Source of the DNA: Rhodobacterales bacterium HKCCA1288 | GTDB lineage: Bacteria; Pseudomonadota; Alphaproteobacteria; Rhodobacterales; Rhodobacteraceae | Reading direction: 5' to 3' | Assembly (NCBI GenBank): GCA_015693905.1 | Contig: CP065161.1 | Coordinates: forward strand, 62,001-126,000 | Length of the DNA stretch: 64,000 nucleotides | Part shown: piece after piece, positions 1 through 7,577 of the stretch | Layout of the letters: the number at the start of each line of letters is the position of its first letter | Position numbering within the stretch: position 1 is the stretch's first letter | Notes under the pieces: generated by a model | Databases searched by the model: none | What the model was told of the DNA's origin: nothing | Seen by the model: the letters and a program-made list of their open reading frames with translations, nothing else | Program-made: the position numbers and the translations under genes

Positions 1-7
1 TGCTGAT

Positions 8-979
8 ATGCCCGGCAAGCACCGCCTCAGGCAGGCTGTGGTAAACTCTGCGCCTGTGTCACGTGTGGGGCCGCCTGTGGCCTCCAGTGTTTCCCTCAAT
101 GAGGCCTTGGATATTTACTTGAAGCAAAAAGGTGCCGGAAAAGGCAAAACCTTCCACATGGCCGCAGAGCGAGCTTGCGGGTATCTGATCGATGCTGCTG
201 GTCTCAAACATTTGCATGAATACACGAGAGCGGATGGCTTGGCGTTTAGAGACTTTCTGGTGAAGCGGGGTTTGGTAGGGTCAAGTGTCTCTCGTGTCTT
301 CAACTCTATCTCAGCGGTCTTTAATTTTACCTCATCTGAATTGGGCTTGGATCTCAGGAACCCCTTCCAAGGGATCTATCACGACCGAACGGCGGGTGTG
401 AGTAAGCGTCTTCCCGTTCCTGTTGACGCAATCCGTAAGATCCAAAGGGCATGTGCCAATATAGATGATGACTGTCGTTGGCTTGTTGCTCTTGTAAGTG
501 ACACTGGACTTCGATTGTCTGAGGCTGCGGGGCTAAGACTGTCCGATATCAACCTAGATGCACCTGTGCCTCACGTGGTTGTTGAGGGGAACCAATATAG
601 AGGTCTTAAAACACGCGGGAGTGAACGGAAGGTGCCGCTTGTGGGGGCTTCTTTATGGGCAGCGCAGCAGATCCTCGCTTATAGCGATGAACAATCTTCC
701 GAAGCTGCGGCATTCCCTCGTTACACCAGAGGTGGGTTTGCGCAAGCAAACTCAGCCAGTGCTGCCTTGAACAAATGGCTCAGACCATATGTCCCGAAGG
801 GATGCACCATGCACAGCTTCCGTCATGCGATGCGGGATCGTCTTCGGGCGGTAGACTGTCCATCTGAGATGATCGATCAGATCGGAGGTTGGGCGCATGT
901 CAGTGTCGGTCAAGGCTATGGATCAGGCTATCCTCTGGAAAACCTAGAGCGTTATCTGGATGCAATTGTCTTAAGGTAG
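8..979 (+). CDS. tyrosine-type site-specific recombinase (integrase)
   Basis: Protein of 323 residues with the layout of a phage-type tyrosine recombinase: an N-terminal SAM-like DNA-binding part (about residues 25-110) and a C-terminal catalytic part. Visible catalytic boxes are TGLRLSEAAGL (first Arg), a Lys in the LKTRGSERKVPL hairpin, HSFRHAMRDRL (His-x-x-Arg), and a GGWAH box followed by YGSGY, which supplies the Tyr nucleophile. It would cut and rejoin DNA at an attachment site. The frame is open to the left edge, so the true start may lie outside the window. It precedes the inverted-repeat element at 1064-7524 and is the only recombinase seen on that side. Whether it mobilises that element is inference. 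Confidence 0.9.
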   Translation: MPGKHRLRQAVVNSAPVSRVGPPVASSVSLNEALDIYLKQKGAGKGKTFHMAAERACGYLIDAAGLKHLHEYTRADGLAFRDFLVKRGLVGSSVSRVFNSISAVFNFTSSELGLDLRNPFQGIYHDRTAGVSKRLPVPVDAIRKIQRACANIDDDCRWLVALVSDTGLRLSEAAGLRLSDINLDAPVPHVVVEGNQYRGLKTRGSERKVPLVGASLWAAQQILAYSDEQSSEAAAFPRYTRGGFAQANSASAALNKWLRPYVPKGCTMHSFRHAMRDRLRAVDCPSEMIDQIGGWAHVSVGQGYGSGYPLENLERYLDAIVLR

Positions 980-1141
980 ACCCCAGACAACACCCAAGCG
1001 GGCATCTTGAAGATTACGTAATGTTATCTGATGGTTGCCGCATGATCTTCGCGTGGAACGTGAAGAGAATGGTGCGGTCGAGAGGTTGTTGGTTCCTGAT
1101 CCAAGCCCCAACCATCGTGTAACGCCTATGTTTTATTGATA

Positions 1142-1170
1142 CCGTATGAGTGAAGTTCACTTCAATACGG
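1142..1170. repeat. interrupted palindrome in left arm
   Basis: The outer hexamers CCGTAT and ATACGG pair, and the inner AGTGAA and TTCACT pair around a single G. It could be an operator or a hairpin. The same site occurs inverted at 7418-7446 in the right arm. Confidence 0.6.
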
Positions 1171-1483
1171 CATTTAATGGTCTACAGTTTGGTCAGCGGT
1201 GGCGGTGGTCATCATCACTTCACCATCTTCACAGACATCCATCCGAAAAAAATAAGGGAATGCATTCAGCATTACCCTGTCTGCCCCTAGAGGCATCTTA
1301 CGGTTCTCCTAGAGACCACCTTGCAGATCATAGCAGACCCCACCACCCCACGGGGGAAGATCACCGGAGGGTCTATGAGAATACCCTGAGATATATTTTT
1401 ACCTAAAAAGTAGAGGCTATAAATAACCGAGGTATAAGTATTGGTAGTAGTCGGTGGTGGTCGTATCCCAGCTTCCCCCCAGA

Positions 1484-1609
1484 GGTCATCTGAGAGACCT
1501 CTAAGACCATCTCGAACCAAAGCTGGCGGTCATCTTAAAGATATCTTCGAGGTAATCTCTAAGAGGTCTCTAGGGTTATCTTATAGGTGAGTATCTAATA
1601 GGTATATCT
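1484..1609 (+). repeat. iteron-like direct repeats, about 23 bp
   Basis: The octamer GGTNATCT starts at 1484, 1528, 1551 and 1574 (steps of 44, 23 and 23), followed by a related GGTATATCT at 1601. Downstream halves share AGA/TCT-rich steps. Spacing near two helical turns suggests cooperative binding of a protein to one face of the DNA, as at plasmid iterons or recombinase arm sites. The neighbouring 157-residue protein is a candidate ligand, by position only. The mirrored copy lies at 6979-7104. Confidence 0.6.
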
Positions 1610-1632
1610 GGGAGGGGGGTCTCCCCTAGAGA

Positions 1633-1697
1633 CAGTAATTAATCCTTAAGGCCTTATTTTGTGGAGCCTGCAGGTGGCACCGGACAATTAATTACTG
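1633..1697. repeat. dyad with 11-bp perfect arms
   Basis: CAGTAATTAAT at 1633-1643 pairs exactly with ATTAATTACTG at 1687-1697. The 43-bp spacer includes the palindromes CTTAAG and CCTGCAGG. It lies 60 bp before the start of the 157-residue protein, so it could be an operator/promoter region or part of an origin. A mirrored copy is at 6891-6955. Confidence 0.6.
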
Positions 1698-1757
1698 TTA
1701 CCAGAATATCGCCATTTGAAGCGTGTTCTGTAAACGCAACCAAATCCGGAAAATCCC

Positions 1758-2231
1758 ATGACATATCATTACCCTCATCGGGCGTCTGCTGGCGCTCGTC
1801 TTTCTTCTGCTGCGCAATCCAATGGTTCCAATGAAGATCACTCGATCGATGGAGTAATCGCGACCCTCTACGGAGATTATGAGTTGATCATCGATGGCTG
1901 CCTCGGGGGAGACCCTGAGTTAAAGCGCAAGGTCGCTCGTGCAGACCGTAATGGTCGAGGCGGCCTACCGATCCTCTTGAATGCCATTGCGAACCGCAGG
2001 GTAACTCTGTCTCCATGGCACCAAGAGGTTCTCGCACGATGCAAGGCTGATCAGGAATACTATGTGGCTCAACAAGAGGACCTTGATTGTATCGATGAAC
2101 GAAATGGCAGTTACCGAGTGCGTGTGACTGTAGAACACAACCGATACACAGAGACTTTTGAGAGCCTGTGTGATGCTCAGGTCTGGAGGGATCTGATGAA
2201 GGTCCTCCGTGCCAAAATAAAGCACCTTTAA
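1758..2231 (+). CDS. unknown 157-residue protein, left-arm copy
   Basis: I do not recognise the family. The N-terminal third is Ser/Asn/His-rich and likely flexible; the middle is charged. The C-terminal portion (about residues 115-150), with YRVRVTVEHNRYTETF then a DAQVWRDLM helix, has the strand-strand-strand-helix pattern seen in the arm-type or AP2-like DNA-binding domains at the N-termini of phage integrases. That likeness is by eye only. The gene sits downstream of the iteron-like array and dyad, and an identical copy lies at 6357-6830 in the right arm. A DNA-binding role at the arm repeats is a reasonable guess, not shown. The start ATG at 1758 is the first in frame. Confidence 0.6.
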   Translation: MTYHYPHRASAGARLSSAAQSNGSNEDHSIDGVIATLYGDYELIIDGCLGGDPELKRKVARADRNGRGGLPILLNAIANRRVTLSPWHQEVLARCKADQEYYVAQQEDLDCIDERNGSYRVRVTVEHNRYTETFESLCDAQVWRDLMKVLRAKIKHL

Positions 2232-2253
2232 GTAGCTTATTTTATTGATGTCG

Positions 2254-2313
2254 CTTGGACCAAAATCGGGGGGTCAGCTAGGGTAACCACCAAACCCACT
2301 ATTTTGGTCCAAG
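2254..2313. repeat. 60-bp site bounded by 13-bp inverted repeats, inner end of left arm
   Basis: CTTGGACCAAAAT at 2254-2266 pairs perfectly with ATTTTGGTCCAAG at 2301-2313. The arm identity ends one base further, at 2314. The same site is present in the right arm at 6275-6334. It could be a recombination or transposon-end site, or a terminator for the gene at 1758-2231. Confidence 0.65.
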
Positions 2314-2352
2314 AACAGAAAGGTAAGCTAGCAGTTCACTCAAGTCTTATAG

Positions 2353-3063
2353 TTAATCGCGTGAATTGTCGCGCGGGCGCGTGACGATGCATAAGCTTCC
2401 CAAACCAATTAGAAGAATACTGCAAATTGAACCTGTTATCATAGACATGTTACCATATAGGGCGGGAACACCAAGAGCGTAGCCAATCCAAGCCACAACG
2501 AGGATCACCGCCGCTATACCCATCGACGCCAACATCACCTTCAATCTGGGCGTTCTGAACCCCCAAAGCGCTACGAAATAGCAAGTAAAGAATAACGCTG
2601 TATTCCAACTTGTGACGTTCGGCAGCTCCCGATTGATAGGGAACTCCGAGAGTATAACCGAATTGATCCAAACCTGAAGGTAGTTGGTTCCCAATGACGC
2701 TTCAAATAACCTTACTACAGAGATCAGAAGACCAAGATATATCACTGTAAAAAACACAGGCTGTGGATGAGAGGCTCGAATGACCCCATGAGTTGCCGAT
2801 GCCGCAAATACCATCAGCACTATGGTCAGGATGTTTGAAGCAGGGCCATTATTCAATGGGCGAATAAGAGCTTCATAGCCAAATGCGTAACCGCAGAGGA
2901 TCAAAAATGCACTGATCCAAGCGATGTCGGCACTCACCAATGGGACATAAGCAAGCTTACGACATTTGTGCGCTACCATGGTCATTGCATATTCCCTGAG
3001 TTTAAGCACTATTGCACAAAAAATAACCGAATAATTGCGATTGTCGACATCGATTTTATACAA
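2353..3063 (-). CDS. six-helix membrane protein, resembles a sensor-kinase input domain
   Basis: 236 residues (or 210 from the internal ATG at 2985) with six hydrophobic segments and short loops. The last helix (SICSILLIGLGSLCIVT) followed by a TRPRD stretch resembles the final helix and cytoplasmic exit of membrane domains found at the N-terminus of PAS-type histidine kinases and GGDEF proteins. The protein stops about ten residues after this helix, so no signalling output is present. It may be a truncated sensor or a stand-alone membrane protein. It is divergent from the secreted hydrolase at 3211, separated by about 147 bp, and its stop lies 39 bp from the inner end of the left arm. Confidence 0.6.
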   Translation of the reverse strand: MYKIDVDNRNYSVIFCAIVLKLREYAMTMVAHKCRKLAYVPLVSADIAWISAFLILCGYAFGYEALIRPLNNGPASNILTIVLMVFAASATHGVIRASHPQPVFFTVIYLGLLISVVRLFEASLGTNYLQVWINSVILSEFPINRELPNVTSWNTALFFTCYFVALWGFRTPRLKVMLASMGIAAVILVVAWIGYALGVPALYGNMSMITGSICSILLIGLGSLCIVTRPRDNSRD

Positions 3064-3210
3064 GCGTCGCCGTTTACATTACCAAGAATCTCTCTGGATC
3101 AGAGCTATTTCATGCACCAGCATCTGCCAATGCTTGCCACCAAATAAGTTTAAATCAGTTGAATTGCAGTGTGTCACACGAAATACTCCTGCCTAATCTT
3201 GGGAGTAGTT

Positions 3211-6200
3211 ATGCAAAAGTTTGTCATTTCTTGTGCAATAGCACTGACCGCTGCATCGCAAGCAGTAGATGCGCAACAAGCAGGAACTACAGGTTTCGAA
3301 CAGCATCCAGTTTTCACAGCGCAATTCATATTGAACCAGCTTGGATATGACGCTGGTCGTGTTGATGGCGACTATGGCCCTAGAACAGCTGCCGCAATTT
3401 CTGAATTTTATCGGGAAACAAATCTCGATGATGACGACCCCACCGTGGTCGATACCTCGGACTTGCTTGCTCTCATCAGTGTTGCGGAAGAAGCAGGCCT
3501 AAGAACAGCGCCTTTTGCTGGCTTTGAACACGAGAATTCAAATTCTGAATTTCTCTATCCGCCTCTTAGCCCGGCGATCACTAGAGAACGATATTGGTTT
3601 GGGCATTTTTGGTCGAACTACGACTTCAACAACGATGGGCTACTCGATTTCATCTACACGGGAACCATGAACCCAGAAAACGTCGAGGTGACTGGCGAAA
3701 ATACAGCTGGATTGTGCGGAGGAAGTGATTGCGAAGGCGAGATGCCTGGACCTACGTTATTTCTACAAAATGAAAGCGGAGCATTTATCGACCGTAGTGA
3801 TCTGTTTGTAGACTTGCGCAGTGTTCCTGGTCAGTCTTTGGCACGACAAAACTTAGTTGCTGACTTTAACGGTGACGATATTGCAGACCTTTTCATTGCA
3901 GATCATGCAATTGGTCATCACGATGGCATTAGGGATAGCTATTTTTTGAGCCAGCCTAATGGAACTTGGCTGGAAAGCTCCAACACACATCTGAGTGATC
4001 CAAACTACCAGATTTTTGACCACGGTGGCGCGGTTGGAGACATAGATGCAGATGGAGACGTAGACATTGTCCTTACCGAACTTGCAAATAAGCTGACATG
4101 TTGGATCAATGATGGCTCTGGATCCATGTCTAGACGGACATGTGGCGATGTTAACGCGTTCGCTATCGAGCTAGGCGATATGGATGGAGATGGTGACCTC
4201 GATTTGGTTCATGCTGGCCATGAATATGGAGGCTCTTCCCCAACAGGTATTGCTATGAACGATGGTCGCGGCAATTTCATTCGTTCTGTTCGGTTGCCCA
4301 CAATTGAGAGTTGGGGAACGGTTCCTGAAGTGGGCCTATGGGATCTAGACACGGATGGCGATCTCGACATCGTCTTGTCACGTGCGGGTATCTTATACGT
4401 TGGCACCGGTGTGCAAGTAATCGAGAACCTCGGCGACGGCTCCTATGGCTCCTCCTTCTATCCAATTGTTACTGCGCCAGATGGTTATGTTGCAGAACAT
4501 GAAGGCAATGTATGGAACAATTTCATTGAAAACTTCCGCTTTCATGATGTCGATGCGGATGGCCTTGTCGACGTGGCATTCATTGGCGGTGGGGGCGATG
4601 ATCAACAAAATTCTCACATGGTCAGAGGGGCGTATCTCAAAAATCTTGGTGGATTGGCGTTTTCACATATTCCGGCAAGTGATCCCGCCAACCATGTGCT
4701 TCGTGTTCCTGAGAGCCTATTTAATGGAGCGGGCAGCCGAGGCAGAATTCTGAGTAATGCTGGTATTCCTTTCGGCAATATCTACGCCGCGGCATTTAAT
4801 GACTTTGTTGGTGACCATTCTGATCAATCATTCTCCATGGATGATTTTTTCGTCTTAGCGTCACCAATCCAGTTGCCAACGTCTGGCGCTGTCATAACGG
4901 CAATGGGTAATTTAGAGATTCATGATCGTGTTCTAGCTGGCAAATACGATGTTGTTATCGAGTGGGCTGGTCGAGAATTCGTCGCGACATTCTGCCAAGA
5001 ATATTACGCTCAATTCGACTTTCTTGCGAACCGGCTGGTGTTGGGAGCGGATCAGGGTTTTGGTGGTTTTGACGAATTAGCGCAGTTCGCAACCAACTCA
5101 TGTGCGTTCTATCAAGGACGTGTCGCTGTTGGTGCTTGGGAAGCTGACCCTGCCATTTCTGTGACCGGCTTGGATGCCGTTTTAAACGACCTAAACCTTC
5201 AAGAAGTTGGGTTAGAGTTGATAGTCAAAATGCCAATGCTAACCGACGAGCAGCGCAATGAAGTTCTCACCACCGTGGGTGGCCAAGTTGTGGATATGCT
5301 TGGAAATGAACAAAGCATCGAGGTGGTGGAGGATAACGGTCAGTCCGGCTCAGATGAAACATCAAGCTCGGTTTTCTATACCAACTCTGCCGAGGCAGTT
5401 TGTAGTAACGGTGAACAGGCAGCATTTCATGTTTATCGCACTGGGTCGGATCAATGGTTCGTATACTTGCAGGGTGGTGGCCTAGCATCAAACGCTGAGG
5501 AGTATTTGTCTCGCGTTCCAACCTGGACGACACCCCGCACTCAACAGGGCTATCTTCAAGACATGCCCGCCATCGAAGATTTTCGAAACAAAGGCTACAA
5601 TGTCGCAGTAATCCCCTATTGCTCGAATGACCTATACCAAGGTTCTCACACGCACACTATCCGTGGTGAAACGGTGTATTTCCGGGGACGAGCAATAGTA
5701 GAGGATGTCATCGACCAATTGGCTCCTGACCTGTCAGCTGCATCTCGTGTAGTGTTTGGTGGCTCGAGTGCCGGAGCTATTGGATTGGGTTACAATGCTG
5801 ACTTGATTGCTCAATTTGAAAACCCATACCTGCTAGTGGACAGTTTTTGGCTTGATACTGAATCCAGAGCAGTCCGAGATAGTTGGAGTGGGCCTAATTG
5901 GGATGCTATCGAACAGTTTGTATATGCCAACATGCCACAACACTGTGGATCACAATGGGCCAGTTGTTTTCCACAAAGGACACATTTTGATCGATATGGG
6001 TTTGAGAACGTGTTCTTCATTTGGAATATGGGCGATCCCTACATGAGAGGCGATACAAACGCCAATCGAGCGAGCATAGAAAGTGATCTTGCCCACTACG
6101 GACAAGGCCTATCCATACAGAACGGCGAAGCTTTACATCCTGACTATGCCGATTGGGTTCACGGCATGCTGTTCAATGACTTCTATGACTTCCCGTTAGA

Positions 6201-6243
6201 TGGTGGCTCTCTGCAAGAGCGGATATGGGCGTGGTTAGATTGA
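3211..6243 (+). CDS. secreted VCBS/FG-GAP repeat protein with C-terminal pectinacetylesterase/NOTUM-like hydrolase
   Basis: 1010 residues from the ATG at 3211, preceded by GGGAG and followed by a signal peptide (MQKFVISCAIALTAAS, cleavage near AVDA-QQ). Residues about 25-75 look like a peptidoglycan-binding-1 domain (LNQLGYDAGRVDGDYGPRT). The middle has at least six VCBS/FG-GAP-type motifs such as DFNNDGLLDF, DIDADGDVDI, DMDGDGDLDL and DTDGDLDIVL, typical of Ca-binding beta-propellers. The last 300 residues carry YLQGGG, PYCSNDLYQGS and GGSSAGAIG, marking a pectinacetylesterase/NOTUM alpha/beta-hydrolase with likely nucleophile Ser 853. It would act outside the cytoplasm as a carboxylesterase; the substrate is unknown. 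Base composition looks lower in GC than the chromosome to the right. It is the main cargo of the inverted-repeat element. Confidence 0.85.
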   Translation: MQKFVISCAIALTAASQAVDAQQAGTTGFEQHPVFTAQFILNQLGYDAGRVDGDYGPRTAAAISEFYRETNLDDDDPTVVDTSDLLALISVAEEAGLRTAPFAGFEHENSNSEFLYPPLSPAITRERYWFGHFWSNYDFNNDGLLDFIYTGTMNPENVEVTGENTAGLCGGSDCEGEMPGPTLFLQNESGAFIDRSDLFVDLRSVPGQSLARQNLVADFNGDDIADLFIADHAIGHHDGIRDSYFLSQPNGTWLESSNTHLSDPNYQIFDHGGAVGDIDADGDVDIVLTELANKLTCWINDGSGSMSRRTCGDVNAFAIELGDMDGDGDLDLVHAGHEYGGSSPTGIAMNDGRGNFIRSVRLPTIESWGTVPEVGLWDLDTDGDLDIVLSRAGILYVGTGVQVIENLGDGSYGSSFYPIVTAPDGYVAEHEGNVWNNFIENFRFHDVDADGLVDVAFIGGGGDDQQNSHMVRGAYLKNLGGLAFSHIPASDPANHVLRVPESLFNGAGSRGRILSNAGIPFGNIYAAAFNDFVGDHSDQSFSMDDFFVLASPIQLPTSGAVITAMGNLEIHDRVLAGKYDVVIEWAGREFVATFCQEYYAQFDFLANRLVLGADQGFGGFDELAQFATNSCAFYQGRVAVGAWEADPAISVTGLDAVLNDLNLQEVGLELIVKMPMLTDEQRNEVLTTVGGQVVDMLGNEQSIEVVEDNGQSGSDETSSSVFYTNSAEAVCSNGEQAAFHVYRTGSDQWFVYLQGGGLASNAEEYLSRVPTWTTPRTQQGYLQDMPAIEDFRNKGYNVAVIPYCSNDLYQGSHTHTIRGETVYFRGRAIVEDVIDQLAPDLSAASRVVFGGSSAGAIGLGYNADLIAQFENPYLLVDSFWLDTESRAVRDSWSGPNWDAIEQFVYANMPQHCGSQWASCFPQRTHFDRYGFENVFFIWNMGDPYMRGDTNANRASIESDLAHYGQGLSIQNGEALHPDYADWVHGMLFNDFYDFPLDGGSLQERIWAWLD

Positions 6244-6274
6244 GCAACCTCGCCCTTACATGATGAGGTGCTGT

Positions 6275-6334
6275 CTTGGACCAAAATAGTGGGTTTGGTG
6301 GTTACCCTAGCTGACCCCCCGATTTTGGTCCAAG
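6275..6334. repeat. 60-bp site bounded by 13-bp inverted repeats, inner end of right arm
   Basis: CTTGGACCAAAAT at 6275-6287 and ATTTTGGTCCAAG at 6322-6334 are perfect complements. It is the counterpart of 2254-2313. Confidence 0.65.
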
Positions 6335-6356
6335 CGACATCAATAAAATAAGCTAC

Positions 6357-6830
6357 TTAAAGGTGCTTTATTTTGGCACGGAGGACCTTCATCAGATCCC
6401 TCCAGACCTGAGCATCACACAGGCTCTCAAAAGTCTCTGTGTATCGGTTGTGTTCTACAGTCACACGCACTCGGTAACTGCCATTTCGTTCATCGATACA
6501 ATCAAGGTCCTCTTGTTGAGCCACATAGTATTCCTGATCAGCCTTGCATCGTGCGAGAACCTCTTGGTGCCATGGAGACAGAGTTACCCTGCGGTTCGCA
6601 ATGGCATTCAAGAGGATCGGTAGGCCGCCTCGACCATTACGGTCTGCACGAGCGACCTTGCGCTTTAACTCAGGGTCTCCCCCGAGGCAGCCATCGATGA
6701 TCAACTCATAATCTCCGTAGAGGGTCGCGATTACTCCATCGATCGAGTGATCTTCATTGGAACCATTGGATTGCGCAGCAGAAGAAAGACGAGCGCCAGC
6801 AGACGCCCGATGAGGGTAATGATATGTCAT
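6357..6830 (-). CDS. unknown 157-residue protein, right-arm copy
   Basis: The translation is identical to the copy at 1758-2231, with no residue differences. It lies in mirror orientation, so both copies point towards the cargo. The possible arm/AP2-like DNA-binding C-terminus is described for the left copy. Identity at the DNA level implies a recent duplication or ongoing gene conversion between the arms. Confidence 0.6.
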   Translation of the reverse strand: MTYHYPHRASAGARLSSAAQSNGSNEDHSIDGVIATLYGDYELIIDGCLGGDPELKRKVARADRNGRGGLPILLNAIANRRVTLSPWHQEVLARCKADQEYYVAQQEDLDCIDERNGSYRVRVTVEHNRYTETFESLCDAQVWRDLMKVLRAKIKHL

Positions 6831-6890
6831 GGGATTTTCCGGATTTGGTTGCGTTTACAGAACACGCTTCAAATGGCGATATTCTGGTAA

Positions 6891-6955
6891 CAGTAATTAA
6901 TTGTCCGGTGCCACCTGCAGGCTCCACAAAATAAGGCCTTAAGGATTAATTACTG
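6891..6955. repeat. dyad with 11-bp arms, right copy
   Basis: Mirror image of 1633-1697, just upstream of the right-arm 157-residue gene. Confidence 0.6.
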
Positions 6956-6978
6956 TCTCTAGGGGAGACCCCCCTCCC

Positions 6979-7104
6979 AGATATACCTATTAGATACTCA
7001 CCTATAAGATAACCCTAGAGACCTCTTAGAGATTACCTCGAAGATATCTTTAAGATGACCGCCAGCTTTGGTTCGAGATGGTCTTAGAGGTCTCTCAGAT
7101 GACC
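6979..7104 (-). repeat. iteron-like direct repeats, right copy
   Basis: Mirror image of 1484-1609; on the plus strand the motif reads AGATNACC. Confidence 0.6.
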
Positions 7105-7417
7105 TCTGGGGGGAAGCTGGGATACGACCACCACCGACTACTACCAATACTTATACCTCGGTTATTTATAGCCTCTACTTTTTAGGTAAAAATATATCTC
7201 AGGGTATTCTCATAGACCCTCCGGTGATCTTCCCCCGTGGGGTGGTGGGGTCTGCTATGATCTGCAAGGTGGTCTCTAGGAGAACCGTAAGATGCCTCTA
7301 GGGGCAGACAGGGTAATGCTGAATGCATTCCCTTATTTTTTTCGGATGGATGTCTGTGAAGATGGTGAAGTGATGATGACCACCGCCACCGCTGACCAAA
7401 CTGTAGACCATTAAATG

Positions 7418-7446
7418 CCGTATTGAAGTGAACTTCACTCATACGG
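7418..7446. repeat. interrupted palindrome in right arm
   Basis: Mirror image of 1142-1170. Confidence 0.55.
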
Positions 7447-7577
7447 TATCAATAAAACATAGGCGTTACACGATGGTTGGGGCTTGGATCAGGAACCAAC
7501 AACCTCTCGACCGCACCATTCTCTCTCCCGTTATCAGTGAACCATCGTGACCTGTCCGGCTTTGTGCCCGCTGTGGT

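Larger units (their letters stand above)
980..1757. other. noncoding stretch with palindromes and iteron-like repeats
   Basis: No convincing gene lies between the recombinase and the 157-residue protein. Short open frames here have no recognisable protein features. The stretch holds the outer end of the left inverted-repeat arm (from 1064), a palindrome at 1142-1170, direct repeats at 1484-1609 and a long dyad at 1633-1697, all listed separately. Confidence 0.7.
1064..2314 (+). repeat. left 1251-bp inverted-repeat arm
   Basis: Reverse complement of 6274-7524. From outside to inside it contains a palindrome (1142-1170), the iteron-like array (1484-1609), a dyad (1633-1697), the 157-residue protein gene (1758-2231) and a terminal hairpin-like site (2254-2313). 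Similarity stops abruptly at both ends when compared with the right arm. Confidence 0.9.
1064..7524. mobile_element. composite element: cargo between 1251-bp inverted repeats
   Basis: Two 1251-bp arms (1064-2314 and 6274-7524) are reverse complements of each other. Every matched coordinate pair sums to 8588, so there is no insertion or deletion between them, and the reading frames inside them translate identically. Between them are a membrane-protein gene and a large secreted-hydrolase gene. The layout resembles a composite transposon, but neither arm encodes a recognisable transposase. The outer breaks fall at 1064 and 7524; the inner breaks fall one base beyond a 13-bp inverted-repeat pair. 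Its movement mechanism is unknown. The nearby recombinase at 8-979 is a candidate partner. Confidence 0.75.
6274..7524 (-). repeat. right 1251-bp inverted-repeat arm
   Basis: Mirror copy of 1064-2314, with the 157-residue gene on the minus strand and the same palindromes and repeat array. Its outer end is 54 bp from the stop codon of the split glycosyltransferase gene at 7578, so the boundary between accessory and chromosomal DNA lies between 7524 and 7578 or close by. Confidence 0.9.

Noticed and set aside
1146-1520. Short frames of 77-86 codons in both arms
   Set aside because: They overlap on opposite strands, have no family features, and run through the palindrome and repeat region.
1484-1609. 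Possible CRISPR array
   Set aside because: Repeats are short and degenerate, with steps of 23-44 bp and no room for spacers of normal length; no cas genes are present.
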